Assembly (NCBI RefSeq): GCF_047468865.1
Contig: NZ_JBLGTV010000001.1
Coordinates: 1 to 64,000, forward strand
From: Castellaniella hirudinis_A
Lineage (GTDB): Bacteria > Pseudomonadota > Gammaproteobacteria > Burkholderiales > Burkholderiaceae_B
Direction of reading: 5' to 3'
DNA: 64,000 nucleotides
Shown here: piece by piece, positions 17,519 through 27,415 of the stretch
Position numbering within the stretch: position 1 is the first letter of the stretch
Layout of the letters: the number at the start of each line of letters is the position of its first letter
Notes under the pieces: model-generated
Database searches by the model: none
What the model saw: only the letters and a program-made list of their open reading frames with translations
What the model was told of the DNA's origin: nothing
Position numbers and translations under genes: made by a program

Positions 17519-17752
17519 ATGGATCGCCAGCAAGTTGAATCAGCTGTGGTTAAGATCGTCAGTACCGTGCTGAAAGAGCAGATTAGTCTAGAAGCATCAC
17601 GTGCGGCATTGTCTACGTGGGATTCTCTCAAGCATGTGGAAATCATGTTTGCACTTGAGGACGAGTTTGGTATTGCTTTTTCAGAAAAAGAATTGTCAGA
17701 TCTGGACAACGTATCAGAGATTATTGATAGGATCGTAGGTGATGAGGCATGA
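17519..17752 (+). CDS. acyl carrier protein
   Basis: This 77-residue acidic acyl carrier protein has its phosphopantetheine attachment serine at Ser36 in STWDSLKHVE, followed by the usual FALEDEFGIAF helix. It lies between the FkbH-like gene and a GNAT acyltransferase gene and overlaps the latter by 11 bp, so it is a dedicated carrier and not the fatty-acid ACP. It probably carries the acyl group that is transferred to the 3-amino sugar. Confidence 0.85.
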   Translation: MDRQQVESAVVKIVSTVLKEQISLEASRAALSTWDSLKHVEIMFALEDEFGIAFSEKELSDLDNVSEIIDRIVGDEA

Positions 17753-18332
17753 TATTTGTGTAGAAGGCGCAGGCTTTCGTTTGCGCCCTGTGGCTGATAA
17801 AGATGCTCCCCTGATTTTAGCATTGCGCAGCGATCCTGATCTAAACCGTTTTTTGCATGTTACTCCTCCCTCGCTTGAAAGCCAGTTGAATTGGCTGTCT
17901 GCATATTATGATCGTCCAGGGGATTATTATTTCGTTGTGGAGAGCCGTTCTTCTTCAGAGGCTCATGGTTTAATTTCAATTTATGAAATTGATTCTTGTG
18001 GTTTTTCTGCGGTGTGGGGCCGTTGGATTATTAAGAAAGGCTCACTAGCTGCGGTTGAGAGTGTGGCCTTGATGTATTTTTGCGCATTTGAAACTTTGGG
18101 TCTAAATAATGTTCGTAGCCAGACTGTTGTGGAAAATAAATCGGTAGTTGCTTTTCATGATTCTTGTGGGGCCAAACGGCTCAATATTTTACCAGGGTAC
18201 TTCAATATTGATGGGTCCAGTATGGATGCAATTGAGCATCAAGTTGATGTCCAATTGTGGAGATCGACGGTTCATATGTATCTTGATGGGTTGTCTAAGA
18301 AAATTGCTTTACGTCTTAATTTCGAGAGATAA
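17742..18332 (+). CDS. GNAT-family N-acyltransferase
   Basis: This 196-residue GNAT protein begins with the FRLRPVADKDAPLILALRSD block seen in RimJ/RimL-type acyltransferases. Later come a central FEVVE-like strand (YYFVVESRSS), GRWIIKKGSLAAVESVALM and NNVRSQTVVENKSVVAFHDS, the part that contacts the pantetheine arm. The ATG at 17742 is preferred over the GTG one codon earlier. Placed after an FkbH-like protein and an ACP, it is predicted to move an ACP-bound acyl group to the amino group of the dideoxy sugar, replacing the FdtC acetyltransferase of classical Fuc3NAc loci. Confidence 0.7.
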   Translation: MRHDICVEGAGFRLRPVADKDAPLILALRSDPDLNRFLHVTPPSLESQLNWLSAYYDRPGDYYFVVESRSSSEAHGLISIYEIDSCGFSAVWGRWIIKKGSLAAVESVALMYFCAFETLGLNNVRSQTVVENKSVVAFHDSCGAKRLNILPGYFNIDGSSMDAIEHQVDVQLWRSTVHMYLDGLSKKIALRLNFER

Positions 18333-18362
18333 AAAGCCTTTCCAGTGAAAATAGGAAAACTA

Positions 18363-19082
18363 ATGAGTAATGATGAAAAATCTCGTCTAGAGAATATATC
18401 TAAAGAGTCTTTATATGCTGCGGGAGCAAATACGGATTCAATTATATATTCGTTTTTGATTGCGCGTCGCCACTTCCGCGGCTCTACGCTGCTCGAAATG
18501 GGGCCGGCTGAAGGAGTTATGACACAAAGGTTAGTGACGTTGGGAATGGATTTAACAGTAGTGGAAGGGTCTAAAAAGTTTTGCGAAGACTTGAAAAATC
18601 GATTCCCTGAGATATCTGTGGAAAACTATCTTTTTGAGGAATTCAAGCCAGCAAAAAAATTTGATAATATTGTTTTGGGCCATGTCCTTGAACATGTAGA
18701 GGATCCAGTAGAGGTATTATCGAGAGCACGTACATGGCTGGCTCCTGGGGGGCGAATTTATGGCTCTGTGCCCAATGCCCGCTCTTTGCATAGACAGGCT
18801 GCTGTCATCATGGGATTATTGCCTGCTGAGGATACGTTAAATAGCCTTGACCTCCACCATGGTCATCGTAGAGTATTTAATCCAGAAACATTCCGACAGG
18901 CCTTTTTCAAGGCGGGCTTGAATATTGACTTGTTTGGAGGATATTGGATGAAGCCCCTGTCCAACGCCCAAATTGAGGCGACATGGACTCCACAGATGAT
19001 GGAGGCCTTTATGACGCTAGGAGAACGATACCCAGATATTGCTGGAGAGATTTACGTTCTAGCGACTAATCCTAATTTATAA
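18363..19082 (+). CDS. class I SAM-dependent methyltransferase
   Basis: This 239-residue methyltransferase has LLEMGPAEGVMTQRLV (SAM loop), DLTVVEGSKKF (strand 2) and NIVLGHVLEHVEDP with LAPGGRIYGSVPNARS, a pattern common in UbiG-like methyltransferases of glycan clusters. ATG 18363 is chosen over an upstream in-frame GTG (18345) because AGGA lies 7 bases before it. It may methylate the acyl side chain or the sugar. In the viosamine-type flagellar sugar of Pseudomonas syringae a methyltransferase accompanies similar acyl-ACP genes, but homology to that enzyme cannot be judged here. Confidence 0.7.
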   Translation: MSNDEKSRLENISKESLYAAGANTDSIIYSFLIARRHFRGSTLLEMGPAEGVMTQRLVTLGMDLTVVEGSKKFCEDLKNRFPEISVENYLFEEFKPAKKFDNIVLGHVLEHVEDPVEVLSRARTWLAPGGRIYGSVPNARSLHRQAAVIMGLLPAEDTLNSLDLHHGHRRVFNPETFRQAFFKAGLNIDLFGGYWMKPLSNAQIEATWTPQMMEAFMTLGERYPDIAGEIYVLATNPNL

Positions 19083-19090
19083 CGTCCATC

Positions 19091-20224
19091 ATGGATCAGT
19101 CAAAATTGTTTGTGCCGTTTTTGGATCTGAAAGCAACCAATGCGCGCTATAAAGATGATTTGCTTGAGGCATGCGCTCGCGTTATTGATTCTGGTTGGTA
19201 TATTGCCGGAGAAGAATTGGCGGCTTTTGAACAGGAGTTTTCTGCTTATTGTGGTGCCGAATATTGCATTGGCGTTGGTAATGGTCTAGACGCCTTGATT
19301 CTGACGTTGCGTGCCTGGAAAACATTGGGGCGGCTCAAGGAATGGGACGAGGTATTGGTTCCGGCTAATACCTATATTGCGACAATCTTAGCGATTACAG
19401 AAAATCGGCTGACACCTGTTTTGGTAGAACCGGACCCAAAGACCTTTAATATTGACCCAGAAAGAATTGAGGCTGCAATTACTCCTCGAACGCGTGTCAT
19501 CATGCCGGTGCACTTGTATGGTCGTTTAGCCGAGATGCCAGTCATTGCCGATCTGGCCAAGCGTCATGGGATATTGGTTCTAGAAGATGCCGCGCAAGCG
19601 CATGGCGCAGGCTTTGGCGGGTGCAAAGCCGGTGCGTGGGGTGATGCGGCTGGATTTAGCTTTTACCCTGGCAAGAATCTGGGAGCTTTGGGAGACGCGG
19701 GAGCCGTCGTCACAAAGGATCCCGAGTTGGCTGATCGGTTGCGTGCTTTGCGAAATTATGGATCTCATGATAAGTACAAGCATGACTTTCAGGGAGTGAA
19801 TAGCCGCTTGGATGAGATTCAGGCGGCGATGTTGAGGGTAAAACTGCGGCACCTAGATGAGAATGTTCGATTGCGGCGCAGGGTGGCTCAAGCTTATGTC
19901 GATAGAATCGTTTGTGAGCATATTATGCTACCTGATGTTCTGGATAGACCGCAGATCTGGGAGGCGCATGCATGGCATCTGTTCGTAATAAAGACTAATT
20001 ATCGAGAACAATTGCATAAATATTTGGCGGACTCAGGTATCGGCGCTTTGGCGCATTATCCAATTGCACCCCATCATCAGGGGGCTTATAAGGGTCGATG
20101 GGAGGCGTCATTTCCTATAACGGAAATGCTGAGTCGCAGTGTGCTGAGTCTGCCGATAGGGCCCGAAATTAAATATGACGAAATCGAGGTGATTGTAGAT
20201 GCATGCAATCGCTTCGTACCTTAA
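19091..20224 (+). CDS. fdtB: dTDP-3-amino-3,6-dideoxyhexose transaminase (FdtB/QdtB-like)
   Basis: This 377-residue PLP-dependent aminotransferase of the DegT/DnrJ/EryC1 family has CIGVGNGLDALILTLRA, PVHLYGRLAEMPVI, LEDAAQAHGAGFGG and the PLP-binding lysine in FSFYPGKNLGALGDAG (about residue 194). These features fit FdtB/QdtB, which aminates C3 of the keto sugar using glutamate. It is the partner of the FdtA-like isomerase at the head of the operon. The specific sugar (Fuc3N or Qui3N) cannot be told apart. Confidence 0.82.
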   Translation: MDQSKLFVPFLDLKATNARYKDDLLEACARVIDSGWYIAGEELAAFEQEFSAYCGAEYCIGVGNGLDALILTLRAWKTLGRLKEWDEVLVPANTYIATILAITENRLTPVLVEPDPKTFNIDPERIEAAITPRTRVIMPVHLYGRLAEMPVIADLAKRHGILVLEDAAQAHGAGFGGCKAGAWGDAAGFSFYPGKNLGALGDAGAVVTKDPELADRLRALRNYGSHDKYKHDFQGVNSRLDEIQAAMLRVKLRHLDENVRLRRRVAQAYVDRIVCEHIMLPDVLDRPQIWEAHAWHLFVIKTNYREQLHKYLADSGIGALAHYPIAPHHQGAYKGRWEASFPITEMLSRSVLSLPIGPEIKYDEIEVIVDACNRFVP

Positions 20225-20260
20225 TTTCCAGGCAAGCTTTGAAGTTTTCTGGGGGTTGGC

Positions 20261-23200
20261 ATGGTGTATTCCAAGGCGGTGGTAGATAAAAATGGTATGT
20301 TTTCCGGCAGATTGGTCTCTATAGAAAATTCTTCAAGGTGTGACGTTTTGCATCTGTTGACACCGGGAGTGGATTGGGAGCCGCCGCCATTGGATATGGA
20401 AGGTTTCTCAAGTTACGCCAGTGCCTCTCGTGCGCGACCCATGTCCCTTCCGCAATATATGGCGATATTTCGTAATGTGCGAGTTGTGGCTGGAATATCT
20501 GCCATCCTTGATTTTGAATCTGAAGAAATTATTAGTGATGCGATAAGCCATCACCATGCTGATATCAATTTGGTTTGGTATCAGGAGCATGGGTTGGATG
20601 TTACAGATAAAGAATGCGCTCGTTGCTATGCGGGTAGGGAGGAAGCGGTTTGTATTGAACAAGCTATTTCATTGTTTTCTTGGGAGAATAGAAATTACGC
20701 GCATTGGATATTTGAGAAGCTGGCTAGTTTTTTTTGGATTCTCGGATGGCGCCTTCCTAGTGGCTTGAAATTGCTAGTGGAGGAGGGTCTTCCTCCATCT
20801 ATAATTGAATCTATAGAACTAATCTGGCCAAAAGAGCATATTGTATACGTTCGCTGTGGATCGGCTGTCAATGTTCGACAGCTTTATTATTTTTCTGATT
20901 CGGCTGAAATTTGGGAGCCTAGGGCTGGATATATTTACAGTGGTATGGAATTTAGAATATGTCCAGAAGCTTTTTGCTGGCTTAGAGATTATATGCAGGG
21001 AAAGGCTTATCCTGATTCAAAAAGGGGAGGGGGAGCCTATTTGGTTCGACCTTATGGCGGTAATGGTCGTTCGATCTTGAATCAGGTAGAGCTCATATCG
21101 ATGCTGAGTTGGCATGGCTGCGAGTGTGTAGAGCCTGGGCGTATGTCCTTTCTGGAGCAAGTGGTTTATTTCTCTGGGCTTGACCTAGTAATTGCGCCAT
21201 CGGGGGCCGCATTGGCCAATTTGCTCTGGATGCGATCTGGTACTGTTGCTGTAGTGCTGATTGTGGATTTTCCGGTGATCCTTTATTGGTTCTGGCATTC
21301 TGCAGCAGCCGCTTTGGGCGTGCGATTGATTTATTTTCCCATTCAAGGGGTACGTCAACAAAATCGGCCAATATTCCACTGGAACGTTCGAGTGGCTGTG
21401 GACGATTTATTATCTTGGCTGTATAGAAAAAAATTGCTGCCAATCTTCGGAAGGATAAACTCTGCTGAGAGGAGGGAGAGAAACGTGACATGCGAGACTC
21501 AACGACTGGGATGTGGCATCGATGTGTCTGTCGTGATCATGTCTTATAACAATGCGGAGTTTATTGGTGAGACCATAGAATCTTCCTTGGCGCAGAGGGG
21601 GCTCTCTCTAGAGGTGATTGTAATTGATGATTGCTCACAGGATTCCAGCCTGGATGTCATTCGACGCTATGTGGGGGATCCGCGATTCCATTACTCTGTC
21701 AATGCCTGCAATTTAGGTCAGATTGGCAACTATAATCATTGTGTTAGGCAAGGGAGGGGGCGCTATGTAGCGGTTCTTGGCTCTGATGATTTTCTTTATC
21801 CAGGGCATCTGGCTTCTTTATGCCAAGCCTTGGATGAGAATCCTTCTTCCATGCTTGCCTATTCTCAGTGCAATTGGATTGATTCGGGTGGTGATTTGAT
21901 TCAGTATGCCATACATCCAGGTCACCGACCGACCTCTTATCGTGGAGGCCGTGACGAGATTGTTGAATTATTGACTTATGATTGCTATATTACCCCGTCT
22001 GCAGTGGTTCTTCGTCGATCGATGCTCGATGATGTTGCTCTTGAGGATGGCGCTTTAGTCCGAAAGGGTATGATGGCGGGAGACTGGGATCTCTGGCTCC
22101 GTATTGCTGGAGTGCATCCTGATTTTATATTTATGCGGCAGGCTAGTGTCGGCTACCGAGTTCATGGCGGGCAGGTTTCTAGAGAATTTTATGCAGATGC
22201 CCGTCCCTTGCATGAACATACGTCAATTCTAGAGTACTGTTTAAAAGACACTAATGCTTTAATGCGTATGAGAGTGTCTCCGTTGCCAATTTGGCATTTG
22301 TATCAAAAGAGGTTGAATTTTTATTCGAGTGCTTTCTGTCAAGAAGTTGCTGAAAGAGAAAAATTTATCAGCAGAAAGCTCTTTGAAGATTTGACATCCC
22401 ATTGGGATGAAAACGGCCCGTTTTTTTCCGTTATTATTGTTCTCAATAACAATTCAGATCGCATTCAAGAAATATTGGCTAGCCTCCAGGGGCAGGTGTA
22501 TCACGATTTTGAGATCATTCTAATGGATGCTGGCCCAGGCACCGTGGAACATCTATTACTTGATTATGATTTGCCCTTGACTTATGTCAGATTGCCCAAT
22601 GGCTTGGGGCTTTCTGTTGCTCGTAATGCAGGGCTGAAACGCGCGCGTGGCCACTATGTTGCTTTCCTGGATGATAATGGCGCTTATCTTCCTGATCATC
22701 TAAAACTATTTGCAGGTATCTTAGAAAGGTATCCAGAATCTGTTGTATATTCTGATGCGGTTTATATCGAAGAAAAATTAGAAGAAGGTCAGCGCCTAGA
22801 GTTTAGGCGGTCCTATTTGCCTACTCATGATGGCTTTGGCCGTGATGATTTGTATGTTCAGAACTATATTCCTAGTAGTGCTTGGGTTTTTCCGAGAGCG
22901 GCTGTTTTTCAGATTGGAAATTTCGATGCGGGCCTAACCGCCTTGGAAGACTGGGATATGTTGCTGCGCTTGGCAAAAAATTACTCTATACATAGCACTT
23001 CTCAGGTGACGGTGGAAATTCGATGCAATGAGAGCCTGCCACTGAATATATTAAAGCCCCAAAGCCATGTGTTGCCGCTTTACCAAAAAATGTATGCTCG
23101 CTATCCAGTGAACCATAGTGTCCGTATTCAGGCAGAACGTAATAGCATTTTGTCTGGGCAGCCTGCTTCTGAGGCTCTGTGGGGAACAGCAGACTGGTTA

Positions 23201-25855
23201 TCTGATCGGACGCCCCCGGCTGCTCGCACTCGTATGGCCATGGCTTTATTGAAGGCCAATCCGCATGTCAGCACATTGGGCATAGTGATCATAGCTGAAA
23301 ATAATGAAAGCCCGCAGCTGTTGATGGATACTCTGGAAAGTCTGAAAACTCAGCATCAACCAGTCAATAAGGTTTGGCTTGTAAAGGAGGAATGCCTGAG
23401 TATAGATTTGACAGAGGAAAGCGTTGATGTCCTGAGTGGGACGTCCTTTTGGGTTCGGCGATTGTCTGATCGGATCATGCAAGGCCAGTCCCCTGACTTT
23501 CTCTGGGTATTGTATGCTGGTGATCGGCTGGTGCCCCATGCCACGCTCACGGTAACCGAATATTTTATGCGTCAACCTGATCCGTTGGTGTGGTATGTCG
23601 ATGAGGTGGTGTTGAGATCGGGGATGTCACCCTCTTTGGCGTTAAAGTGCGATTTCAATGCCGACCTCTTATGCAGCTATCCTTATGTTGGTAGGAGTTT
23701 GATCGTCAGTAGCCGGGCTGTCCAAATGATGGGGGGCTTGGACGAAAAAAATACAGATCTTGCGCTGGTGGATTTTCTCTGGCGTGTCGTAGAGCAGAAT
23801 GGCAGAGCCATGGTGGGTCATGTGCCAGAAGCATTGCAATATAGCACCGTTGATCCCACAGAGTGGGCGGGTGCTGCTGATGTTGTAGATCAGGCAGTGG
23901 ATGTGACTAGGTCGCATTTTTCGAGGATTAAAGTCGACGTTAATGTTAATCCAAAATATGACACAGGGATTTCTCGTGTTGATTACCGATTGTTAACTAA
24001 GCCAATGGTTTCAGTCATCTTGTCTGTCAATACGAAGCGGTCTTCTTTACAGGGCTTTCTCGAAAAGTTTAAAAAAAATACTACTTATACTTGTTATGAG
24101 CTGTTGATTGTTGATTGCAGTGAAGATCGGATCGACATGACGAATCTTCTGTTGGGCCTAGAGAATCCTTGGGCGAATCGGATTCGTTTCCTGAAATGCC
24201 CTTATATACCTGATCCAGCCGCAGCGGGTAACTTTTCTGCTGCTCAAGCGTGGGGTGATGTTCTGCTGTTTTTCGGGGATGACGTCTGCTTTTCTGATGA
24301 CGTCCACCTTGACTGGTTGGATCGCTTGCTGGGATTGGCGCTTAGGCCCGATGTTGGATTAGTAGGCACCCGATTTGATCGGCTAGATGGCAAGGCGGTC
24401 GATCAGTGCGGGCAGGTTTTGGGGCTGAACCATGGTGTTGGTGCTGGGTTCAGGGGGGTGTCGTCGCATGATTCTGGATATATGAATCGCCTGATTTCTC
24501 AGCATAATGTCAGCGCACTCGATGTGTCTTGTTTAATGATTAGAAAAGCAGTTTTTGATGAGTTGGGTGGATTCGATGCTGAGGCTTTTCCTACTCATTA
24601 TTATGACAGCGACCTGTGTTTAAAGGCTGCTCAAGCAGGTTATTTATTGGCTCTTGAGCCGGATACGGGCTTATTGCGCGAGAGTAAGATAGAATTCTGG
24701 TCGATGGGAGATATGCAGCGGGCCGTGCCGGATAACGAGCATTTGGTTCGCTTGCGTAAGCGGTGGCTACCTCAATTGGCTCAAGACCCGAGTTATCATC
24801 CTTCATTTGGTAAATTTTCTCCAGGATTTTGTTTGAGTCGAGAGGCATCTCGACTCAATGTCCCTTTGCCGGGGAGGCCGTTGCCAGTTGTGCTTGCGGC
24901 GCATGCGGATTGGCAAGGGAGCGGCCATTATCGAATTCTTGATCCTTTCAAATCAATGGTGAATGAATCGCGTGTGGATGGAGGGTTAGGAATTGGTTGC
25001 TTTGATTTGATAGATGCTGCGCGGATTAGACCCGATGTGATCGTACTGCAAGGAGCATGGGCTAATGATAATGTTCTGATTCAAGTGCAACGTTATCGTG
25101 AATTAAAAGATGTTAAGATTGTTTTGGAATTTGATGATTATCTACCTAATATTCCTACCAGAAGCATTTCTCGCATCATGATGTTCCCTAGCGCGATAAA
25201 AAAAATGCATGATCTGATGAGCTATGTCGACTGGGTGGTTGTTTCTACGCCGATGCTGGCTCTAGAGTATGCAGATTATCATTCTGATATTCGGATTGCC
25301 ATGAATGGCTTGTGCCCTACTCGGTGGCGCGATCTGTCCAGTCGACGGAAGGCTGGCAAAAAGATGCGAGTTGGTTGGGCGTGCAGCTCAGGCTACGCTG
25401 TGGATTTGGCACCGATACATTCGGTGATCTCAGATCTGCAGGATGAGGTTGATTGGGTATTCCTGGGTGATAAGTTGGATGGTGTTTCTTGCGAATTCCA
25501 TCCTAAGGTGCCGATGGATCGTTATCCAGAAAAATTGGCTAGCCTTAATTTAGACTTGGCTGTGGTGCCTTTGCGGGATAATCCATATAATCGCTGCAAG
25601 AGCAATTTCAATATTCTGGAGCTTGGGGCTTGCGGCATACCGGTAATCTGCACAGATATTGAAGCATATCGAGACAACCTGCCTGTGGTTCGAGTGCCTA
25701 ATCAATATGAAGATTGGATGAAGGCCATTCGGTTCTATTTGTCTGATCCAGATGCGATGGCACAGGCAGGTGATGACTTGCGTGATTTCGTCATGAAAAA
25801 TTGGATGCTAGAGGGGTCTTTCTTGGATCAATGGGTAAAAGCATGGAGTATCTGA
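20261..25855 (+). CDS. giant multi-domain glycosyltransferase (GT61-GT2-GT2-GT2-like-GT2-GT4)
   Basis: This 1,864-residue protein is a string of glycosyltransferase modules. Residues 1-400 resemble GT61/DUF563 (NYAHWIFEKLASFFWIL, IAPSGAALANLLWM). From about 421 comes a GT2 domain (VSVVIMSYNNAEFIGETIES) and from about 720 a second (FSVIIVLNNN, GLSVARNAGLKRARG, FLDDNG). From about 1000 comes a degenerate one, from about 1248 another GT2 (PMVSVILSVNTKRSS, LMIRKAVFDELGGFD), and residues 1540-1864 are GT4-like (HADWQGSGHYRILDPF, VVLEFDDYLPNIPTRS). The last 850 residues are paralogous to the 36779-40417 protein. The gene is AT-richer than its counterpart. It probably assembles several sugars in one polypeptide, on flagellin or a surface polymer. 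Confidence 0.75.
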   Translation: MVYSKAVVDKNGMFSGRLVSIENSSRCDVLHLLTPGVDWEPPPLDMEGFSSYASASRARPMSLPQYMAIFRNVRVVAGISAILDFESEEIISDAISHHHADINLVWYQEHGLDVTDKECARCYAGREEAVCIEQAISLFSWENRNYAHWIFEKLASFFWILGWRLPSGLKLLVEEGLPPSIIESIELIWPKEHIVYVRCGSAVNVRQLYYFSDSAEIWEPRAGYIYSGMEFRICPEAFCWLRDYMQGKAYPDSKRGGGAYLVRPYGGNGRSILNQVELISMLSWHGCECVEPGRMSFLEQVVYFSGLDLVIAPSGAALANLLWMRSGTVAVVLIVDFPVILYWFWHSAAAALGVRLIYFPIQGVRQQNRPIFHWNVRVAVDDLLSWLYRKKLLPIFGRINSAERRERNVTCETQRLGCGIDVSVVIMSYNNAEFIGETIESSLAQRGLSLEVIVIDDCSQDSSLDVIRRYVGDPRFHYSVNACNLGQIGNYNHCVRQGRGRYVAVLGSDDFLYPGHLASLCQALDENPSSMLAYSQCNWIDSGGDLIQYAIHPGHRPTSYRGGRDEIVELLTYDCYITPSAVVLRRSMLDDVALEDGALVRKGMMAGDWDLWLRIAGVHPDFIFMRQASVGYRVHGGQVSREFYADARPLHEHTSILEYCLKDTNALMRMRVSPLPIWHLYQKRLNFYSSAFCQEVAEREKFISRKLFEDLTSHWDENGPFFSVIIVLNNNSDRIQEILASLQGQVYHDFEIILMDAGPGTVEHLLLDYDLPLTYVRLPNGLGLSVARNAGLKRARGHYVAFLDDNGAYLPDHLKLFAGILERYPESVVYSDAVYIEEKLEEGQRLEFRRSYLPTHDGFGRDDLYVQNYIPSSAWVFPRAAVFQIGNFDAGLTALEDWDMLLRLAKNYSIHSTSQVTVEIRCNESLPLNILKPQSHVLPLYQKMYARYPVNHSVRIQAERNSILSGQPASEALWGTADWLSDRTPPAARTRMAMALLKANPHVSTLGIVIIAENNESPQLLMDTLESLKTQHQPVNKVWLVKEECLSIDLTEESVDVLSGTSFWVRRLSDRIMQGQSPDFLWVLYAGDRLVPHATLTVTEYFMRQPDPLVWYVDEVVLRSGMSPSLALKCDFNADLLCSYPYVGRSLIVSSRAVQMMGGLDEKNTDLALVDFLWRVVEQNGRAMVGHVPEALQYSTVDPTEWAGAADVVDQAVDVTRSHFSRIKVDVNVNPKYDTGISRVDYRLLTKPMVSVILSVNTKRSSLQGFLEKFKKNTTYTCYELLIVDCSEDRIDMTNLLLGLENPWANRIRFLKCPYIPDPAAAGNFSAAQAWGDVLLFFGDDVCFSDDVHLDWLDRLLGLALRPDVGLVGTRFDRLDGKAVDQCGQVLGLNHGVGAGFRGVSSHDSGYMNRLISQHNVSALDVSCLMIRKAVFDELGGFDAEAFPTHYYDSDLCLKAAQAGYLLALEPDTGLLRESKIEFWSMGDMQRAVPDNEHLVRLRKRWLPQLAQDPSYHPSFGKFSPGFCLSREASRLNVPLPGRPLPVVLAAHADWQGSGHYRILDPFKSMVNESRVDGGLGIGCFDLIDAARIRPDVIVLQGAWANDNVLIQVQRYRELKDVKIVLEFDDYLPNIPTRSISRIMMFPSAIKKMHDLMSYVDWVVVSTPMLALEYADYHSDIRIAMNGLCPTRWRDLSSRRKAGKKMRVGWACSSGYAVDLAPIHSVISDLQDEVDWVFLGDKLDGVSCEFHPKVPMDRYPEKLASLNLDLAVVPLRDNPYNRCKSNFNILELGACGIPVICTDIEAYRDNLPVVRVPNQYEDWMKAIRFYLSDPDAMAQAGDDLRDFVMKNWMLEGSFLDQWVKAWSI

Positions 25856-25859
25856 TTTC

Positions 25860-27341
25860 ATGGCGGATATAGAATCTTCTGCGTCGTTTTATTCTGATAG
25901 AGAGGAGTTCTCTCGAGCACTTTCATTGAGTCGTGCTGCACCAAATAGTACGCAAGGTATTTGGCAACCATGGGCCTATTTTAGATTAGGTATGTATGAA
26001 ACTGTTTCGTCTTTAGATATCGATCCATGTAATCTTCAGTATGCGGAGCGCCAGCTTTTGCCGGCGGTGATTTCTCATGCCGCAGTGGGTAAGTCGGACT
26101 TGGTGAAATGCCTGCTCAAAGACGCGCCATGGGTGCGCTTGCCACATCATTTGCGCATTGGGGTTGCTAAACATTTGTCCAGCTATATGCCGCAAGATGC
26201 TTTGAGGTTGATTGATGCTTTAGGTAAAGAAGTTCCTGTTGTAGTTTATGTGCTGATTTTGTTGCGTGCGGGCCATAAGAATTTAGCACGTGAAATGGTC
26301 GAGCAGGCATTAAAAAATATCACTGATCGTAGCGATTTTTATAGTATTCTCCATCTTTATAGAACAATAACAGAGGAAATGTCGCCGCTGCAGCAATTAA
26401 ATAGTGTGAATAAGACCTATCTTGCATATGGCTTGCCAGAGCTTGCGCTCCGAGATAGAAACTTCCCTCTGAATCCTTGTAATGTTTATTCTTCTACAGG
26501 CCATGTTTTTTCCGATGGGCCGCTGGTTTCTGTATTGATGACCACATTTAACGTGGAGGGACGTGTTTCTGCTGCCATCGAGTCAATTTTGCGGCAAAGT
26601 TATCGCCAGCTTGAGCTCATTGTGGTTGATGATCTAAGTACGGATGAGACGGCCCGTGAAATACAGGATTGGGCAGATCGAGATGCTAGGGTTTCTTTTA
26701 TAAAATTGGACCGAAATGTAGGTACTTATTGTGCAAAAAGCGTTGGGTTAAAACATGCTGGTGGTGAGTTTGTGACTTGTATGGATGCGGATGATTGGTC
26801 GCATCCGATGAAGCTTGAGTTGCAAATGTATCCTCTGCTTCAGGATGACTCTCTGGTTGCAACAACATCCAATTGGATTCGTGTGTCCGATATTGGAGTG
26901 GTCGATACATTGGAAAGAGTGGATCTGGTTCACCTGAATTATTCTTCTTTGCTTTTCAGAAAAGAAAAAATAGTCACGGAGATTGGGGTGTGGGATCTGT
27001 GTGCTAGAACAGGTGCCGATGTAGAGTTTATTCGTCGTATTGCCTTAGCTTATGGTCCGTTTGCAGTCAAGAATATCTCGGCTCCTTTGTCTTTGGCGTC
27101 GCGCCGTGGGGATTCTTTGACAATGGCAGATGATGGCACCGGCTTTCTTGGTGGGGAGTTTCCTCCAGAATTATTGAAGTATATTGAGGCCTTCAATAGG
27201 TGGCATATAAATACGTTGAAATCTAATAGAAATCCTAAAATGGATGTTAGTTGGATTGATTGGGTGAAAGATCACCCCTTTGCTTTTCCATCAAAGGTGT
27301 TTTCTGATGTCAATGATGTAATTGCTGTTCTGCGTTCGTAA
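25860..27341 (+). CDS. family 2 glycosyltransferase
   Basis: This 493-residue protein has a poorly defined N-terminal 215 residues, perhaps helical repeats, and then a GT2 domain: LVSVLMTTFNVEGRVSAAIE, LELIVVDDLSTDETA and TCMDADDWSHPMKLE with the metal-binding D-x-D. It begins 5 bases after the giant glycosyltransferase gene, in the same operon. The acceptor and sugar are unknown. The N-terminal region with pairs of hydrophobic helices suggests a protein-interaction role, for example holding a flagellin substrate, but that is speculation. Confidence 0.7.
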   Translation: MADIESSASFYSDREEFSRALSLSRAAPNSTQGIWQPWAYFRLGMYETVSSLDIDPCNLQYAERQLLPAVISHAAVGKSDLVKCLLKDAPWVRLPHHLRIGVAKHLSSYMPQDALRLIDALGKEVPVVVYVLILLRAGHKNLAREMVEQALKNITDRSDFYSILHLYRTITEEMSPLQQLNSVNKTYLAYGLPELALRDRNFPLNPCNVYSSTGHVFSDGPLVSVLMTTFNVEGRVSAAIESILRQSYRQLELIVVDDLSTDETAREIQDWADRDARVSFIKLDRNVGTYCAKSVGLKHAGGEFVTCMDADDWSHPMKLELQMYPLLQDDSLVATTSNWIRVSDIGVVDTLERVDLVHLNYSSLLFRKEKIVTEIGVWDLCARTGADVEFIRRIALAYGPFAVKNISAPLSLASRRGDSLTMADDGTGFLGGEFPPELLKYIEAFNRWHINTLKSNRNPKMDVSWIDWVKDHPFAFPSKVFSDVNDVIAVLRS

Positions 27342-27415
27342 TTTGTTTATAAAAATCTGATATCTTTAAGGGTTGATGATGAGTAGATCATTAAAAATGC
27401 TTGCTATTGTATAAT

